Shown one piece after another: positions 30,601 through 41,542 of a stretch of 64,000 bases of DNA; within the stretch, counting starts at the first letter, position 1; the number at the start of each line of letters is the position of its first letter. Under the pieces are notes generated by a model, which was not told where the DNA came from, ran no database searches, and worked only from the letters and a program-made list of their open reading frames with translations. The DNA is from Oscarella lobularis (Eukaryota; Porifera; Homoscleromorpha; Homosclerophorida; Oscarellidae). A program made the position numbers and the translations under genes. The stretch spans positions 1,672,648 through 1,736,647 of the forward strand of contig NC_089177.1 of NCBI RefSeq assembly GCF_947507565.1. Reading direction: 5' to 3'.

Positions 30601-33317
30601 CCGTGTATTCGCCGCGAGAGTTGATCACCTCAACCTGGGAGAACGACGACACTTCAACCGAACCAAGAGACTCTTTCATGATCTTGAAATCTTCGAGAAA
30701 CTTCTGAGTATCGCTCCACTTTCGTGGAATGAGTGGATCTCGTTTAAGTTTTTCAAATACCTCTCCACAAGCAGTCATAAATTGATCCAGGTTAAGATTT
30801 TCTTTGAAGTCAAAGCAAATCCAGCACAGGCGTCTTTCAGATACGCCACTTTCGACGCTTCAAAGTCCCCTTCGGAGCTAGATCTAGTGCCTGCCAACTC
30901 AACAAAGGTATCTAGTTCTCTCCACTCTAAAGAGAACGAGAAGATAATGCATTGCACTTCATTTGAAACAAAAGGCAATCGTACAAACCTTTGATTTCGT
31001 CTCTAGCCCACGTTATGAGAGACCCACAGCCAGCAAATTGATGCAGACAGCGAATCTGTTCCGGTGTCATTTTTGCCAGGAATTTACCCGCAGAAACTAA
31101 GTCAGTATGGATGATAACGGCTGTTGACGAAATTCATCGGAATCCTACAAATAATGCAGCAGATGCAAGGGTAAGTAACTTACACGCTAGTGTAGGTACC
31201 TGACGGCATATATCAACAACAGCAGGAAACGGCTCGGAAACGTCGAAATTCTCGCATACGCAGACCACAGCTCTAGCAGCGTCAAGTGCTTTGCTAAGAG
31301 TGTTGTACAAAGATAACTGTTTTACTCTTTCTGCCACCCACACAGCTTGATTTGAGTCGTCTGATTCCATTAGTTTCAATTCTGCCTCGAGCTTTGCAGA
31401 GTTGTCAAAAAGATTGCTGAAGTATTCTTTAACTTGAGCAAGGATAATGTCACCTTTCTTCAGAGATTTGCAAACATCCTCCCATATTCCAAGTACTGGT
31501 TTTATCACCAACTGCACCAACTCCATTAATGTCATCGGCCTTCCTGCCGCTTCTTCATCTGTTGCTCGCTCATCGATGACTTGGCTTCTCCGTTCTCGCC
31601 AAAGATGCTGAAATATAATGCTTGTTTGCAATCTACTCAAAGGCTTCATGTATTGCCAAACTTCACTCTTTAGGTCAAAATACAAAACGGTAATCTCGCC
31701 ACTGTCATTCTCTTAGCCAGGCTGTTTATCGGCAGGGATGACACATCACGACTGCAATTAAAACTCATATCCTCAAGAGCGACTAAAAAAACAATGTAGA
31801 ATGCGTGCAATACCTCATGCCTCTCGGTGAAGAGCTTCTGCACTGATATGGTCAGCATCATGGATGAAGGCACAAAAGAAGGTGGTTCCGAGTGCAAACT
31901 TAGAAGTCAACAAATAACTAAACTGGGCCGTATGATGCAGACCGTACCAAGCAGGCGCTCTACCGTTCTCTCAAAAATAAAAAAAGGCTGAGCTAGTTAA
32001 GGATTGGAAAGGCAGTCTTATTTTATTAGTTATAGAAAAAGTCTTACCGTTTCCTAGCGTTTGACAGATATTCACAAAATTGATAACTAGATTTTTTTCC
32101 TCTTTAAAGCGCCTCCATTCCTGACTGCGTTCTTTTATGGCTAAGGCAGAATTGTGTTTCAGACTGTCCTTCACTCGTTTAGCCTTATCAAGTGCTCCAC
32201 ATATGTCCAAAAATCGGTCTTTATTCGTCTCAACTAGTTCGAAATCTGTTACTGCGATTTCGCCTCGTGCCAAGTCAAGAGCATATCGTGAAAAAACTCT
32301 CGTTGCTAATTCAAGCGTTCTATCAACAACGGAAGAAGAACTGCTGGCTGAAAATAAATCGCCTAAATAAGGAAGTTGAGGACGGTCTGAATACATGTAT
32401 AGAAATTTCTGTGTACTAGCATGACGAAAATAGTGCTTCCACAGAGGCCAACTCAAAATGCTTTCAAGCCACTTTCTCTCTGGAGCTTCCTCAGCCGGCG
32501 TGTTACCTATAAGCAGAAATTGAAGCAAATAACAAAAATGATCCGAAGTAGTTGTGCAGCCGCTTCTGGCGGGCGGAGAAAGACTTTGAAATGCCTTTTC
32601 AGGATCTTTTTCAGCCTACAGTGAAAAGAGAGAACTTAACGTTCAAGCGAACAGTGATATTGCACAATGCTAACAAGTTTCTTGACTGCCGCTTCTGTGA
32701 CCTCCATGAAACATCCAATAATAAGAGAATTAAGTTCCGCATTTTGCAAAGAGCTAAATCACTAAGAACTAAATCGCTGTCCGTCTAAAATAACAGATAC
32801 ACACTAGCTCACCTAAGAATGCTAAACTGACTGTTTTTAACGTGTTTGTAAATCTTTCCGTGATAAAGGCTGTCCAGGGTTTGGAAATATCTGGCGTTAC
32901 AATTTCTGTGCACAGCATATCACTCCACAACTAGAGAAATAAATAAGAGATATAAATAAAAGAAGTATCGGTGCGCGTAACTGGCTTGCCTGAACTTCAG
33001 ACCGAACAGATTCGGTAGTGCGCGATCTAGTTACAACAGTTGCGCGTTCAACCCATTCAAGAGTGATCGTAGCTGCGATTAGGAGTAGATCAAGAACATT
33101 GCGGTAAATGTCACTTTCAGTCCTTCGAAGACGACGTCGCTGAAGCAGCTTAAAGAGTTCTAAGCTGGCTTGAATCCCAATTTTCGTAGAATCATGCGTG
33201 TAAGAATCTTGTACCAAGAAAACCCTACAAAGTAAAAGAGTGCTTTAGAGTAAGCCTTACATTGCTTCTGAGAATTTAACAGTTATTATCCCCAACGTGT
33301 CGCGCAGCACGGTCACC
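27606..33317 (-). pseudogene. RNF213-like gene, middle part including two AAA P-loops (truncated)
   Basis: Many short exons on the minus strand, for example 33317-33261, 33224-32990 (GC donor), 32930-32810, about 32620-32049, then open stretches to 27606. Diagnostic RNF213 segments: LGIITVKFSEAMVFLVQDSY, a first P-loop STRAGVGKSPFV (29031-29054), FCLARADRQSYEV, RLVVICSTENEDKSYMVSAL (about 29220-29290), and a second P-loop IIGETGCGKTRLIRYMC (about 27760-27810), followed by LLKVHGGVTRTEIIQMV. The coding sequence stops there in the minisatellite, so the rest of the AAA ring and the RING/E3 module are missing. The N-terminus is also missing; a LINE fragment lies on that side. No obvious stop breaks the readable exons. 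RNF213 is a giant dynein-like AAA ubiquitin ligase. This copy is a truncated paralogue or a misjoined part of one. Confidence 0.75.
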
Positions 33318-33739
33318 CTTGCAAAACAATTACATTTTTTCTTGAAGTTGGTTTCTTACCAGATCCTTATTAGTAGAATAGTGACTGCCAAGGCCCAGCG
33401 ACTGCGCCCTTTTCAGCAACTAACGCCTCAGTGCCATTCTGCGCTACATCAATCCAGTGCACCAACTGTTTAATCGGAGACGCTTATGCAATGGCACGAA
33501 ACAGCAACGGATCCAAGGTGATAAGAGGAAGAAGCTTCACCTTACTATCATGCAACCTTTACAAAAATGCAGTTAAAGTCCATCCCAAATAAACAAGCTG
33601 ACAATGCTCACCTCTTCTTGGACTTCCGACACTGCGAAGCCGGTGATTCTAGATCATCCAAGCCCCACCATTGATCTTTTCTCCAATCTTTCTGCGGTAA
33701 CAGGTTTCGCTACTTCAGACACAAAGTGGAAAAGTTGAA

Positions 33740-34647
33740 GTGCAAAATCCAATTCATTACTATCGTCGTCGGTCCCGCAACTCCCTCCTCCTCCCGGGGT
33801 CCCTTCTCTTGATTAATCACCTGTCAGAAAGTCAGTGGCGAGACCTGGTCGCTCTTCCAATAAGTTTCGGTGGTTTTGGCCTGCAGTTTGTGTCATCTAT
33901 CGCAGATGCTGCCTTTATGGCAGCGTGGAGTCGTTCAGTCGAAGAGCTCCCGATTCGCTTTCCGGCGATATGGTCTTCTGGTCAATCGCCGGTCGACGTC
34001 CCTTTCATTCGCTACGATTTTAGTTTGTCCATCGCGCGTTTTTATTATTTCTTGGAAGTTCAGCTGAGAAAACTTCCATACAACATCTCAAAGATCTGTT
34101 TCCATCAAAATTAAAATTGAAGTTGCAACGCCATTGAAAGCAGAATCGGATGCTGCATGTCTAAATCATCTTTCGTCGGAAGCTGTCGACAATAAGGATC
34201 TAACGCGTCTCTGTTCGTGCCAAGGAAAGCATGCAGGTTGTTGGGTGCCCACCTCAAGGATGCTTGCGCTGAAACCTTGCGATTTTCGCTTAGCAGTGTT
34301 CTTGAGGCTGGGCCAGCCTCTTCCCTTTCCGGTTTGTATTACGACGTGCGAATGTGGAAAGCCGATTGATCAAATGGTTACCACCTTGTCATCTTTTTTC
34401 CGCTGCTATTATGTGCAAGCATGGCGGCGGTCCCACATGGGCACACAACCGTGTCGTATCTGGTTGGGCTGACTGCGTCCGAGATGCTGGTCTCTCTTGC
34501 CGTGTCGAGCCCCGTCATGAATATTTCAATAACGATAATTGCCCTGATATCGTCGCTTTCGGCACTGAAACAGGAGAATTGTTAGAGCTCGATATCTCGT
34601 TGGCACATCCCTGGAGTTTTGAGGCGTGTCGACAGTCCCTCCTATAA
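33740..34647 (+). pseudogene. Non-LTR retrotransposon (LINE) polyprotein, C-terminal fragment
   Basis: Shows the post-RT region ESQWRDLVALPISFGGFGLQ, DAAFMAAWSRSVEELP, then, in other frames, CSCQGKHAGCW-like cysteine-rich sequence, CKHGGGPTWAHNRVVSGWAD (about 34410-34470), and CPDIVAFGTETGELLELDIS. These match the C-terminal domain downstream of reverse transcriptase in several LINE clades. It is 5'-truncated and frameshifted, as usual for dead LINE copies. It sits 5' of the RNF213-like fragment in opposite orientation. Confidence 0.7.
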
Positions 34648-35527
34648 TAATTTATCAGGGTGTTTGTGCCTGGAGGCGAGAACCTGGAGTTAGGGACTGT
34701 TTTGATAACAGAAATAATCGAGCTAGAGTAAGGGACTACTGGAGTATCTATTTAATGAAGCCGGATTTAGGGACTGATCTAATAGACTTGATTGGGGTGG
34801 GAGTTAGTTAGGAACTCTGTGTCTGAGGACCTTTTTCTGACTCCGGCTCTCATTGCTAAAAGTTCTCTACCCCAAGGGGTGATATGAATATGGACCTCCT
34901 CGTAGTGCATGTCGTAGTGTTACCAACGCTAATAACGCAGAATGAAGCTGGAGGTAGGGATCGACTCTTTAGATAACAGACATAATCAAGCCGGAGTCAA
35001 AGACCGATTTTAATAGACATAGTTAAGTCAGATTTAGGAACTGAGTATCTAATAGGAATTGTCAAGTAGAGACCTTCCCTTCTATAATAATTAATCAGGG
35101 AGTCTGTGCCGGGAGGCGAGAACCTGGAGTTAAGGACGGTATTAATTAATAACAGAAATAATGAAGCTACGGTAAGGGACTACAGGAGCATCTATCTAAT
35201 AAAGCTGGAGTTAGGGACTGAGTATCTATGAGACTTCATTGAGCCGGAGTTATAGGAAATGTGTATCTGAGGACCTTCACTTCCCTTTTTCTGACTTCGG
35301 CTCCCATTTCTGGGCGTTCTCTCCCCCAGAGGTTGATATGCGTATGGACCTCCCCGTAGTTCATGCCGTAGTGTAACCAATGCTAATAACACAGAAACAA
35401 TGAAGCTGGAGCTTCGGGTCGACTGTTTATATAACAGAAATGATCAAGCCGGAGTCAGGGTCTGATTTCTAACAGTAATATTCAAGTCAGAGTTAGGAAC
35501 TGAGTGTCTAATAGAAATTGTCAATTT
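34636..35527 (+). repeat. Two tandem copies of a dispersed 440-bp repeat
   Basis: Copy 1 from about 34636 and copy 2 from about 35079 both start CCT.CTATAATAATT.ATCAGGG and share GGAGGCGAGAACCTGGAGTT, TCTGACT.CGGCTC.CATT and the end AATAG.AATTGTCAA. A third copy is inverted at 22455-22760. There is no coding capacity. Confidence 0.75.
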
Positions 35528-35748
35528 AGAATTCCCTGTACTTTCCTCTTTTGTTCCCCTTCTGTATGAGTTCCTCACACTATATACGGGAGGCCTTACT
35601 TTATCAGCGGGCAATATGCATGATGCATATTCACCGCTGGGAAGGAGAACTTCCAGAAGAAGAGGGAAAGCTATTAGTAAGACCAATACCCGGGCGAAGC
35701 CGGGTTGACTGCTAGTGTTCATTGTTTCAGACACGAGGCAGATTAAGA

Positions 35749-35957
35749 GACCCGTATTAAGACGTGAAGTGACCCGTACTGAGAAGTGACAAGTGAGAAG
35801 TGACCCGTACTAAGAAGTGAGAGTGGGAAGTGACCCATACTGAGAAGTGACAAGTGAGAAGTGACCCGTACTAAGAAGTGAGAGTGGGAAGTGACCCGTA
35901 CTGAGAAGTGAGAAGTGAGAAGTGAGGAGAAGTGAGAAGTGAGAAGTGAGGAGTGAG
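35749..35957 (+). repeat. Minisatellite GTGACCCGTACT(A/G)AGAA, second locus
   Basis: Same unit and orientation as at 27415-27603, grading at its 3' end into AGAAGTGAG heptamers. The two arrays bracket the RNF213-like fragment, the LINE and the 440-bp repeats. Confidence 0.85.
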
Positions 35958-36455
35958 CTTATTCGCAGAAACGAGCCGTAGCGCACTCTAAATACGCCTA
36001 TTAGTGTAGTCTTGTGCGTTTTTATATTCTATTTTATATATTATTCTATGTTATATTATAATGATATTTTTTGATATTAAAGGTAGAGTAGTTGGACGTG
36101 CAATGACGCAAACGAATGTGATTTGAGTGCTCATGCAATGTCCGCATATTAGTGATGCACGCACTAAACTGTATATTAGTGATGCACGCACATACTGTAT
36201 ATGTGTGTTACAGAGGTTGGTAGATGCTCGTTTGTGGACTACTGGAAGTACTTAGGTCTAAGTCGCGCAGGGAGCACTGTGGCGAGGGGAACCTCTGTAC
36301 ACAAGAAAAGTAGTTTTGCATGTAGTTTTAATAATGATGCACTGATACTGTGGTAGAGGTTATAGGTCAGTGTATTTACTCGGCAATGGTGCCAATGTGA
36401 CTGTCGTGACACCGTAACGTAGAGGAACTTAACATCGCGTGACATTGCGATAATT
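35958..36455. other. AT-rich spacer
   Basis: No gene seen. A short direct repeat TATTAGTGATGCACGCAC occurs twice (about 36148 and 36172), and a TATTATTCTATG/TATATT-rich tract lies near 36030-36080. Confidence 0.5.
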
Positions 36456-36469
36456 GGGGCAACGCGGCA

Positions 36470-36640
36470 TTATGGCAGCGTGGCAACGTGGACAACGTGG
36501 ACAACGTGGAAAACGTGGCAACGTGGCAACGTGGAAAACGTGGCAACGTGGACAACGTGGCAATGTGGCAGCGTGGCAGCGTGGCAGCGTGGCAGCGTGG
36601 CAGCGTGGCAGCGTGGCAATGTGCATGGCGCCGTGGCCGC
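36470..36640 (+). repeat. GTGGCAACGTGGCAGC minisatellite
   Basis: Tandem 9-10 bp units of CGTGGCAG and CGTGGACAA. The inverse complement of the same motif forms the 45817-46037 array. All ORFs across it on both strands are artefacts of the repeat. Confidence 0.9.
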
Positions 36641-36821
36641 CCAGCTGCCACGGTGCCACACTCAACCCCTGAGCTAGAGAAATGGCTTGTACTCTTGGGA
36701 AATGTGTTCGCGAAAGTAGTGTGACAGTGTGGCAGAAAAAGTTTAGTACATCTTCTGCCAGTACAAACTGAGTGATGCTCCCTGGCGCAATATCGTTAGC
36801 GCATAGCATAGGAGGAATCGG

Positions 36822-37060
36822 ATGTCATTTTCCCAATGTTCAGCTCCCCCGTTGCCACGGTGCCACACTCCTCTGCCTCTAAAAGTTTACTGTCATACTG
36901 CAACATTGCCACAATGCCCCATGCCATGCTATCACGACTACATGGGAACAGGTACTATGAAAGCTGTGAAAGTCAACAATGGCAGAATGCAGTCTGGGCA
37001 GACCCTTACTAATTTTTTTTTAGGAAGGAAAGGTAAGGTCGCTTGAACGGTCAAGCCGCA
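36822..37060 (+). repeat. Stray unit of the 43.5-44.8 kb repeat family
   Basis: Contains TTGCCACAATGCCCCATGCCATGCTATCACGA and GGTACTATGA-like parts that match the units at 43490-44760. Confidence 0.5.
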
Positions 37061-37401
37061 GAATAGGCTGCGGCCCAATTAAGGACGAGAAACGCTAATC
37101 GAATACCTCTTTTGTGTCAAAACAAGACCACCTTTTCCATCAGTTTCGGTCGACATCTTCTTCGAGCTTGCTAGCGCGCGCAACTAGATATCATATTCAC
37201 GACGTACATAAAACAGATCAAAAACACAGTACGACGTGAATTGGACGACGTTACGCAGAACACAGTGTCCACAAAACAAAACTCAACGATGAAAGTCGGG
37301 ATGAAGTTGATCCAGGAGGCGATCCGCCTCGCTCCTTTTCTTGCGCTTCGCTGCCGAGTCTAAACAAAGGCGCAAGTTAGTTGGACTGTTGGGCGCCTAT
37401 T

Positions 37402-40400
37402 TCATAAACATGAACCGTTTCCCGGCGATTCCTCTGACGATTTCTTCTTCTGTGGATTGTTCAAGCTCCCTGAATCTAAGAATTCGCTATGATAAGCAGG
37501 TTTCTTTCGAAGTACAACGTACCTGATGAAAGTTTCTTTCTCTTTCTCTTTTTCTTCTTTGCAATTCCGGAATCGTCGCTACGTCTTCCAGTAGCCGCCA
37601 CTCCAGCGTTGCCGCTGCCACTTCCAGACGTCGTTCCGGCGTCGCGTCTTCCAGCAGCAGCCACTGCAGCGTTGCCGCTGCCACTTCCAGACGTCGTTAC
37701 GGCGTCGCGTCTTCCAGCAGCCGCCACTCCAGCGTTGCCGCTGCCACTTGCAGACGTCGTTCCGGCGTTGCCGCTGCCACTTCCAGACGTCGTTCCGGCG
37801 TCGCCGCTGCCACTTCCAGACGTCGTTCCGGCGTCGCGTCTTCCAGTAGCCGCCACTCCAGCGTTGCCGCTGCCACTTTCAGACGTCGTTCCGGCGTCGC
37901 GTCTTCCAGTAGCCGCCACTGCAGCGTTGCCGCTGCCACTTCCAGACGTCGTTCCGGCGTCGCGTTTTCCAGCAGCAGCCACTGCAGCGTTGCCGCTGCC
38001 ACTTCCAGACGTCGTTACGGCGTCGCGTCTTCCAGCAGCCGCCACTGCAGCGGCAACGCTGCCACTTCCAGACGTCGTTCCGGCGTCGCGTCTTCCAGCA
38101 GCCGCCACTCCAGCGTTGCCGCTGCCACTTCCAGACGTCGTTCTGGCGTTGCCGCTGCCACTTCCAGACGTCGTTCCGGCGTCGCCGCTGCCACTTCCAG
38201 ACGTCGTTCCGGCGTCGCGTCTTCCAGCAGCCGCCACTGCAGCGTTGCCGCTGCCACTTTCAGACGTCGTTACGGCGTCGCGTCTTCCAGTAGCCGCCAC
38301 TGCAGCGTTGCCGCTGCCACTTCCAGACGTCGTTCCGGCGTCGCGTTTTCCAGCAGCAGCCACTGCAGCGTTGCCGCTGCCACTTCCAGACGTCGTTACG
38401 GCGTCGCGTCTTCCAGCAGCCGCCACTCCAGCGTTGCCGCTGCCACTTCCAGACGTCGTTCTGGCGTTGCCGCTGCCACTTCCAGACGTCGTTCCGGCGT
38501 CGCCGCTGCCACTTCCAGACGTCGTTCCGGCGTCGCGTCTTCCAGTAGCCGCCACTCCAGCGTTGCCGCTGCCACTTCCAGACGTCGTTCCGGTGTCTTC
38601 CGCGTCTGTCTCAGCTGCCTCAGAGTCGTCGCAATTCTGCGCCGAAGGTCCGAGGAGCTCTTCACAGTCGGATTCGTTCAAAGACTGCCATCCATCTTGA
38701 ATCACTAACAATAGCAAAATTTTCTCGTGTTTTACTCAGATTATTTTGGTTTTGGCGTTTTACCAGACTCAAGTCTTTTCTGATCTTTCTCAGAAAAACA
38801 GCCGAAGTAAATATGGGGACTTCGCACTTTGACTGTTTCATTATTGACGAAATATCTAGCAGCTTGCGTCATACCCATTGAGGGTAGACGATTAGCTTTT
38901 CGCTGTAGAAACATCTGCTTCATGGTCGTTGAAGTAGTCTCAGGACGCTGCTTTATATTCGCTTCTTTCATGTACCTGCCGAATACATCATAATAAATTG
39001 CCAGACAGTTCTTGTTGTCGTGGCTTCTGCTTTTAACGATTTTTGAAAACGATTGCACCTAAATAAATAGAGTACTGCACGTTGCTAAAAAGGCCACAAG
39101 AAAGATCTAACTTCAAGCGATTCCAAGCGGAGAGTCACGGCCGTTGCGCAAATTGTTTCGGCCAGAACAGTAAGAACGCGGTCATACTGAATCGTTTCCA
39201 CAACTGTTGCTTGCATCTCGTCAATCTGAGGGCAAAGAGGAGTAAACGAATCCCAAACAAATGTCTTCGGCACGCCGAGATCATTAGCAATCTAGAATCA
39301 AACGAGTTGACATACAAGTAAGAGTTCTCACACGTTCATTGCTTCTGTTGCAAACCACAACAAGTCAGCGTACCCATTCCAAACTCGTTCTATGCATCGT
39401 GGTAGAAGAGGAGCGACGGTGTCTGTCATTGATGACACGGAATCAGCTCCTTCATTGACGTACCTAAAAACAAAATGAAGAACGTTTAAGTTTGCACACG
39501 CGATCCCAGTCTTACCGGTGCCCAAGACTAATGAAATAGGATACCGCTGATGAAGATTCATTAAATAAAGCTCTTAAAATGCGCTGGCTTTCTCTTTCTT
39601 CCGGCGTTTGCTGCTTTATTTGCTCGTTCATGGGGATGATCACCCATCGACTCAAAGTTCTAAAATTGCACTTATTATTGTAAACGTCTCCTCCCAGTTG
39701 TAGCTCTTATTCATACCTTGCCCTGTCTCCCAGGTCCATGTTTGAGGTCACCATGAACGAGCATTGGGGAGTTTGATTTCCTCTTTTAAACGTCGAATAC
39801 GTCGTTTCATTATAGACGTCTACGAGCGCGTCATCGACTTCCGAAAGTTCTTTCGGATCCTCCACTAGAAATCCAATCGTAGTTGTGCTAGCTTTTGCGA
39901 CTAAATTTCTAGGCGACAGCTTTCCAAAGACACGCTGAAAGACCGTATTTTAATTTTTAAGCCAACCATAAAATATCTGCAACATCTCACCGAGCTCAGT
40001 CCTATGCAGCTAAGTGCCACTTTCGCCATCGTGGTCTTGCCGGTCGATACTCGACCATGAAATAACACAACAGGAGCGTTTCCTCTCTTCTCTTTGATGA
40101 CGTTTGAATGCATCAGCATTGCAGCGCCCGCGAGTGCGATGTAAACAATTCCTATATTGCATTATTACTATCAATAAATTCTACTACGCAAAGGATGTTT
40201 TTAAAAACCTTTCAGATGCGGCATAGCGCTAATAGCTGCTTGAGACAATCTGGATACAATGTCCAAGCAATGGCTGGGATGAACCCTTGGAAAAGCCACT
40301 TTAGGCAAAACATCCTTCGATCGAAGTCGAACGACAATCAACACATCCTCCGGTTCGACTAAACATCCATCGTCGCGAAAGACAATCTATGAAGAGCTTG

Positions 40401-40995
40401 AGCGATTGAATTGCGTAAAATTTTCAAAACCTTTTCATCTATAATCCGTAGATATTCGTCCCTCACTTTTACTCTTCCAATCATGGTGACGAGTTTGTAG
40501 GTTCGTCTTGTCTCTTTGCTTTCATATGCGCCCAGCTGCCTCTGAAAATACTTGCTCAGTTCGGAGCTTGACAGCATTGAATAAAGGACGCCGTCTTCAG
40601 CCTGAAACTCCTTATTGATAGCTTCTTCAAATAATTTTGCGTTTCGGAGAGTAATCGTTGTCATGAAGCACTTCCTATCAGAGACAAGAAATCATCATAG
40701 CGCCCACTTCGGCACGTGACTATGATGGCATGCTGACGCAATGCCAACAGAGCCATATATGTCTCTGACAACGGAAGCGTGACGTAACCGTCGCAAAGAG
40801 CGAACACGCGGCTTACTTGCGAGGGCCATCTGGCGCCTTTTTCACATCGAGGAGAAATCTGTGTTCAGAGGTGTCCTTTCCGTGGACGAATGCCTCGATC
40901 GTGTAGGAAAAATTAGTTTTCTCGCTGTACTGCTTCTTTTCAGTGGTTTTGGGTGACGTGCCTATAGCTCCCCCGCTTTCCATTATACGCGACAT
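37402..40995 (-). CDS. P-loop ATPase (AAA+/SF3-like) with minisatellite-encoded tail, eleven exons
   Basis: Exons: 40995-40817, 40674-40431, 40386-40209, 40151-39991, 39934-39717, 39659-39516, 39463-39334, 39291-39112, 39058-38764, 38704-37523, 37470-37402 (TGA). Introns are 44-142 bp with GT-AG ends and matching phases. The product starts MSRIMESGG. The ATPase core has Walker A FHGRVSTGKTTMAK (exon 4), a Walker B-like IGFLVEDPKEL (exon 5) and a sensor-1-like CSFMVTSN. Exon 10 encodes an acidic lead (ESDCEELLG), about 330 residues of Thr/Ser/Gly/Ala repeats (TTSGSGSGNAGVAA), then KKKKRKRKK, a likely nuclear signal. The P-loop part resembles helicase or primase-type ATPases, but no exact family was recognised. 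The last junctions are inferred by splice phase; without the 38764/38704 splice the ATPase would stop at 38741. Confidence 0.7.
37570..38600 (-). repeat. Coding VNTR, 60-63 bp and 30-33 bp units
   Basis: About 1 kb of tandem units (GTCGTTCCGGCGTCGCG..., GCCGCTGCCACTTCCAGAC on the plus strand). All unit lengths keep the reading frame, so both strands stay open for about 400 codons. The minus strand is the probable coding one because it continues the ATPase gene. Confidence 0.9.
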
Positions 40996-41542
40996 GACGT
41001 GAGTCTGCGTTCAAAAACATTTATGCAGTTTGTACCGTTGTAGTATCTTCGCCCTGACGCTATACGACTGACACAGTTGAAAAACTTTTTTCGGAGACGG
41101 GAGGCGGCGTTCGGCGCGCAGAGTACTGAAAAGAGCACAGAAACGAGCAGGAACCGAACACGCTGTCGCACGAAAAGAAGGCGAGGTGTGAAGAGGAATG
41201 TGCGCCTGCGCAGTTCAGAAGCATGCACGCAGGTGTGACGAGGAATGCGCGTCTAAGTTAATATAAAAGTTGGAGAGACACTTTATTCCATACCCCAGTT
41301 CGGCAACTTTTAGGGCTGGGTCACACTTTTGGTAGGATTAGGCGACGCGTAGTCGTGCTCATCCAAAGCAATTCTCTAAAATGTACGTTGAGAAATGAAA
41401 GGAGACATTCAAACAGTCGAACGCATTACCATGCGGCCTTCTTCGTACAGCGAGCAATTCACAGCATAAGCTTCGTCAAAATTCGGCGCCCTGATCAATA
41501 TTGATGTATGAGGTTATAGGACAACTAGGCAATTAAGTATTT
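40996..41542. other. Intergenic between two minus-strand genes
   Basis: Presumed promoter region of the P-loop ATPase gene and 3' flank of the Mutator-like gene. A CRE-like TGACGTGAGTCTG is at about 40994-41006. No ORF of interest was seen. Confidence 0.4.

Noticed and set aside
36376-36809. ORFs of 90-126 codons across the GTGGCAGC array
   Set aside because: Open only because the 9-10 bp repeat lacks stops; all frames on both strands show the same His/Ala/Thr or Trp/Gln/Arg repeats.
37489-38700. 403-codon plus-strand ORF
   Set aside because: Antisense image of the VNTR; the minus strand has exon phases linking it to the ATPase gene and a basic tail, while the plus strand has no supporting exons.
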